Shown piece after piece: positions 6,688 to 9,613 of a stretch of DNA of 9,613 nt. The notes below the pieces were generated by a model that ran no database searches, was not told the DNA's origin, and saw nothing but the letters and a program-made list of their open reading frames with translations. This stretch comes from an uncultured Eubacteriales bacterium (GTDB taxonomy: Bacteria; Bacillota_A; Clostridia; Lachnospirales; Lachnospiraceae), in contig ONVT01000128.1 in NCBI GenBank assembly GCA_900321365.1, positions 1-9,613 of the forward strand, written 5' to 3'. Numbering within the stretch: the first letter of the stretch is position 1; each line of letters begins with the position of its first letter. The position numbers and the translations under genes are program-made.

Positions 6688-6748
6688 AGCGGACCGGGGC
6701 GTGGATTCGGGTCAGATTTGAGAACAATGAAGATCAGGGGGAGAGAAA

Positions 6749-7885
6749 ATGGCTAAGGTATCGGTTGTAGTACCGGTCTACAATGTGGAACAGTACCTCG
6801 AGGAGGCTTTGCGCAGCCTCGTCCGGCAGACACTTCATGACATCGAGATCGTCGTCGTAAATGACGGTTCTACAGACGGGTCACTGGAGATCATCCGCAG
6901 GTTCATGGAGAATGACAGCCGTATCGTCCTGATCGACAAGGAGAACGGCGGGTACGGCAAGGCGATGAATGTCGGACTGGACCGGGCGGCCGGGGAGTAC
7001 ATCGGTATTCTCGAGCCGGATGACTATGTGCCGCTGGACATGTACGAGGATCTGTACGAGGCCGCGCACGCGCATGACCTTGACCTTGTGAAGGCGGACT
7101 TCTACCGGTTTACGACCGACGATGAGACCGGCAACATGCAGCTGTTCTACAATCATCTCGACAAGGACGGCACGCATTACAACCAGGTGCTCGACCCCAG
7201 CCAGGATCCTTCGCTTACGAAGTTCATCATGAATACCTGGAGCGGGATCTACAAAAAGAGCTTCCTGGATGAGCACGGGATCCGCCACCATGAGACGCCG
7301 GGAGCTGCATTTCAGGATAACGGATTCTTCTGGCTGACCTTCGTGTACGCAAGGCGCGCGATGTTCATTGACCGCCCGTACTATCGCAACCGCAGGGACA
7401 ATCCGAACTCGTCGGTGAACAGCCGCGAGAAGGTTTACTGCATGAATCTGGAGTACGACTACATCCGCACCATCCTGAAGAAGAATGAAGACCGCACTGT
7501 CTGGGACCGGTTCAAGGGGTACTACAATGTCAAGCGATTCTCGAATTACCTGTTCACGCTCAGCCGGATCGCGCCCGAGTTCCGGGTGGAATACATCAAA
7601 AGGATCAGCCGCGAGTTTAAGACGGCGGATGAGCGGGGCGAGCTGGATCTGATGCTGTTCGGCATCAACACCCGCAAGAAGCTGCAGATTCTGATGCGCA
7701 GCCCGCAGGAATACTACCAGAAATACGCGAAGTACGATCTGGCGAAGAAGGAGCTTGACCCTGCGGCCCAGCGTCTGAAGGAGATTGAGAATTCGACGAC
7801 TTACCGCGTCGGCAGGACGGTGATGACGGTTCCTATCGCTGCGAAGAACACACTCGATGTTATCCGGAGGGAGCTGCGAAGATGA
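6749..7885 (+). CDS. GT2-family glycosyltransferase (GT-A fold)
   Basis: Cytoplasmic, probably membrane-associated glycosyltransferase that adds a sugar from a nucleotide-sugar donor during glycan assembly. The 378-aa product opens at once with the GT2 core: VSVVVPVYNVEQYL (4-17), IVVVNDGSTDGS (34-45), NGGYGKAMNVGL (66-77) and the metal/nucleotide-binding EPDDY (89-93, a DxD-type motif). The C-terminus contains ENSTTYRVGRTVMTVP, a motif I recall as a common tail in clostridial surface-glycan enzymes. ATG 6749 is preceded by a strong AGGGGGAGA site (6736-6744). It sits 61 bp after the ATPase-Glf gene, and its stop overlaps the next GT2 start as ATGA, so the pair is probably translationally coupled. 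A galactofuranosyltransferase role is suggested only by proximity to Glf; no sequence feature proves it. Confidence 0.9.
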   Translation: MAKVSVVVPVYNVEQYLEEALRSLVRQTLHDIEIVVVNDGSTDGSLEIIRRFMENDSRIVLIDKENGGYGKAMNVGLDRAAGEYIGILEPDDYVPLDMYEDLYEAAHAHDLDLVKADFYRFTTDDETGNMQLFYNHLDKDGTHYNQVLDPSQDPSLTKFIMNTWSGIYKKSFLDEHGIRHHETPGAAFQDNGFFWLTFVYARRAMFIDRPYYRNRRDNPNSSVNSREKVYCMNLEYDYIRTILKKNEDRTVWDRFKGYYNVKRFSNYLFTLSRIAPEFRVEYIKRISREFKTADERGELDLMLFGINTRKKLQILMRSPQEYYQKYAKYDLAKKELDPAAQRLKEIENSTTYRVGRTVMTVPIAAKNTLDVIRRELRR

Positions 7886-9201
7886 AGACGGAGCGGATTG
7901 CCGGGCAGAGTGGCGGTATTCAGTCAGGTCAGAGTGATGGTGTTCAGTCAGGTCAGAGTGATGGTGTTCAGGTCGGGCAGAGCGTTGGAGTTCGGTCAGG
8001 GCAATGTGCCGGCGTTCAGGAGGAAAAGAATGCAAGCCTGAAAAACCGCGGCACAAAAAAGCATGATATGACTGACAGACTGTCAGAAGAACCTGCGAAA
8101 AACACCCCAGTGGTTTCCGTGATAGTCCCGGTATACAATGCGGAAGCTTACCTCCCCTCCTGCCTTGACTGTGTCCTTTCCCAGACGCTGAAGGAGATCG
8201 AAGTCATCTGCGTGAATGACGGTTCCACGGACGGGTCGGCCGGGATTCTCGCGGCATATGCTGCCAGGGACGCGCGGGTTCGGACGCTGACGATGGCGAA
8301 CCACGGAGCGGGTGCCGCCCGCAACGCGGGGCTGAAGCTTGCCCGGGGACGCTATGTCGTCTTCTGGGACGCGGACGATTCCTTCCGCCGGGATGCTCTT
8401 GCGAAAATGAGCGCACGCTGCGAAAAGTATTCGGCTGATGTGTGTATCTGCGCCGCGATGAAGCGCGACGATGAGACAGGCACGGTGTACGCGACCGGCG
8501 CTTATCTGAGAAAAAAACTTCTTCCCCGCCAGGAGATCTTCAACCGCAGAACGATTCCGCAGTACATTTTCAATGTAAGCGGAAATGTCCCGTGGAACAA
8601 GATGCTGCGCAGGGATTTTCTGCTTTTGAACGGATTGCATTTTCAGGAGATTCCACAGACAAATGACGTCTTTTTCTCCATGACGGCGATCTACCGCGCG
8701 CGCCGGATCTGCGTGGTGAAGGAGCCGCTGGTCACCTACCGGGTGGAGAACCGCGGCAGCCTCACGGGCATTGCTTCCGAGTACGATCTGTGCACGGTGG
8801 AGGCATTTGCGGCAGTGAAGGCGGAGCTTGACCGGAGTACGGAATTCGTGATGTCGCCGAAGCTGCAGCAGAGTTTCGACAACCGTGTCGCGGACGCGCT
8901 TTTCTATTCTCTCCGGAAGCAGTGGAACATCGATGCTTATCGATATCTCTATGGTGTCTATAAGAATGAGGTTTTTCCAGATCTCGGGCTGGTGAAGCGC
9001 CCTCCGGAGTACTATTATGATCCGGACATCGCGGAAGACATCCGGCGGATGCAGGAGCTCGACGCGGATTCGTTCCTGCTGTATCTTCTGCACCGATATG
9101 AGCGCAGGTATCTCATGGCGGCCGGCATGACGCCCGCTCAGCTGCTGCGGAAGGTGGAGCGGAAAGTGGGCCAGAAGGTGCTGCCCGGGAGGAAGGCGTA
9201 A
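7882..9201 (+). CDS. GT2-family glycosyltransferase with repeat-built N-terminal extension
   Basis: Glycosyltransferase of the GT2 family, 439 aa. The catalytic core begins only at about residue 77: VVSVIVPVYNAEAYL (77-91), VICVNDGSTDGS (108-119), GAGAARNAGLKLARG (142-156) and DxD motif WDADD (162-166). Residues 1-75 are an added hydrophilic tail containing five 8-residue repeats of the QSGQSDGV type (about 6-45). ATG 7882 overlaps the preceding stop (ATGA), with GGAGG 11 nt upstream, so this start is supported. An alternative in-frame start is M63 (8068), which would remove the repeats but lacks a clear Shine-Dalgarno site. A strong AGGAGG at 8018-8023 serves an ATG (8030) that is out of frame and stops after three codons. 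Acceptor and donor sugars are unknown. Coupling with the upstream GT2 suggests both act on the same glycan. Confidence 0.88.
   Translation: MKTERIAGQSGGIQSGQSDGVQSGQSDGVQVGQSVGVRSGQCAGVQEEKNASLKNRGTKKHDMTDRLSEEPAKNTPVVSVIVPVYNAEAYLPSCLDCVLSQTLKEIEVICVNDGSTDGSAGILAAYAARDARVRTLTMANHGAGAARNAGLKLARGRYVVFWDADDSFRRDALAKMSARCEKYSADVCICAAMKRDDETGTVYATGAYLRKKLLPRQEIFNRRTIPQYIFNVSGNVPWNKMLRRDFLLLNGLHFQEIPQTNDVFFSMTAIYRARRICVVKEPLVTYRVENRGSLTGIASEYDLCTVEAFAAVKAELDRSTEFVMSPKLQQSFDNRVADALFYSLRKQWNIDAYRYLYGVYKNEVFPDLGLVKRPPEYYYDPDIAEDIRRMQELDADSFLLYLLHRYERRYLMAAGMTPAQLLRKVERKVGQKVLPGRKA
7897..8016 (+). repeat. Five tandem 24-bp units, in frame, encoding an 8-residue repeat
   Basis: Units start at 7897, 7921, 7945, 7969 and 7993. 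Units 2 and 3 (7921-7944 and 7945-7968) are identical; the others are diverged but keep length and frame. Each encodes a variant of QSGQSDGV, for example QVGQSVGV and RSGQCAGV. Identical middle units point to recent slippage or unequal exchange. Copy-number change by whole units would not shift the reading frame. Confidence 0.85.
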
Positions 9202-9244
9202 ATTATCACGGTCGTGACCAAAGTTTGCGCCAGATTGAAAACCG

Positions 9245-9270
9245 TCTCGCGTCAGGGGACGCAGATTTTT
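9245..9270 (+). terminator. Possible weak intrinsic terminator between GT2 genes
   Basis: TCT-c-GCGTC (9245-9253) can pair with GACGC-AGA (9258-9265) around an AGGG loop, with one bulged C, and is followed directly by TTTTT (9266-9270). The stem is 8 bp but modest in stability. If active it would reduce or stop transcription before the third GT2 gene. No clear promoter was seen between it and that gene, so read-through or an attenuator role is plausible. Confidence 0.4.
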
Positions 9271-9338
9271 GAAGAACGCAAAGAATTCGCAGGCCAGGGA
9301 AGACAGCAGGATGGCCCGCTGGGCGAAAGGCAGGAAAT

Positions 9339-9613
9339 ATGGCTAAGGTTTCAGTGATAATACCCGTATACAACGTAGCGCCGTACCTGCGCCGGAACCT
9401 GGATTCTGTCCTGGGCCAGACGCTGCGCGACATCGAAGTGATCTGCGTGGATGACGGTTCGGATGACGGCTGCGCGAAGATCCTTGAAGAGTACGCGCAG
9501 AAGGACCCGCGCGTCAGAGTCCTCTCCCAGAAGAACGCGGGGGCCGGAGCCGCGCGCAATCTTGGCCTTGCACACGCCGGCGGGGAGTTCCTGTCCTTCC
9601 TGGATTCGGATGA
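9339..9613 (+). CDS. GT2-family glycosyltransferase, 3'-truncated by window edge
   Basis: The first 91 codons of a third GT2 enzyme are present and the frame is open to the right edge. The opening MAKVSVIIPVYNVAPYL, then VICVDDGSDDG, then GAGAARNLGLAHAGG and the DxD-type FLDSD at the very end are the standard GT2 core in order. Its first residues nearly repeat those of the GT2 gene at 6749, so the two are likely paralogues at the N-terminus. Purine-rich sites AAAGG (9326-9330) and AGGAAA (9332-9337) precede ATG 9339, supporting this start. Specificity is unknown because the variable C-terminal part lies outside the window. Confidence 0.88.
   Translation, partial: MAKVSVIIPVYNVAPYLRRNLDSVLGQTLRDIEVICVDDGSDDGCAKILEEYAQKDPRVRVLSQKNAGAGAARNLGLAHAGGEFLSFLDSD

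Noticed and set aside
7897..8016. 24-bp repeats as a CRISPR array
   Set aside because: The units are directly adjacent with no spacers, stay in frame within a glycosyltransferase gene, and have no cas genes nearby.
9214..9357. 47-codon GTG frame between the second and third GT2 genes
   Set aside because: It has no properly spaced ribosome binding site, overlaps the well-supported GT2 start in another frame, and has no recognisable sequence.

Overview
The window is a stretch of a cell-surface polysaccharide locus, most likely from a Gram-positive member of the Clostridia. A Lachnospiraceae-like origin is my best guess. The support is purine-rich Shine-Dalgarno sites close to most starts, a teichoic-acid-type glycerophosphotransferase, and a moderately GC-rich genome whose protein sequences look typically clostridial. 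The taxonomic call is inference. No rRNA, tRNA, CRISPR array, integrase or transposase was seen, and all convincing genes lie on the + strand.

Layout: (1) 3' part of an extended-SDR sugar-nucleotide epimerase/dehydratase, cut by the left edge; (2) a 30-codon GTG-start ORF overlapping its stop, in AT-rich DNA; (3) a CDP-glycerol glycerophosphotransferase-family protein; (4) a 202-bp spacer; (5) a single-pass membrane protein with helical TPR-like repeats inside and a DUF6273-like domain outside; (6) a repeat-rich 167-bp leader; (7) an ABC-2 polysaccharide export permease; (8) one long gene fusing the partner ATPase (Wzt/TagH type) to a complete UDP-galactopyranose mutase (Glf); (9) two GT2 glycosyltransferases in ATGA overlap, the second with a repeat-built N-terminal tail; (10) a spacer with a possible terminator; (11) the start of a third GT2 gene, cut by the right edge.

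How they work together (inference): the epimerase and the Glf domain supply activated sugars, the latter UDP-galactofuranose. The GT2 enzymes and the glycerophosphotransferase assemble a galactofuranose-containing, probably glycerol-phosphate-decorated glycan. The permease/ATPase pair exports it. The ATPase-Glf fusion is the most unusual item, because it physically joins precursor synthesis to the export motor.

A second theme is small local tandem repeats and low-complexity inserts in at least five places: an insert in the epimerase, a 36-bp period in the glycerophosphotransferase, hairpin-like repeats and a 17-bp start-site duplication ahead of the permease, and five 24-bp units at the start of the second GT2. 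They avoid the conserved cores, so the locus appears prone to slippage at sites where length changes are tolerated.
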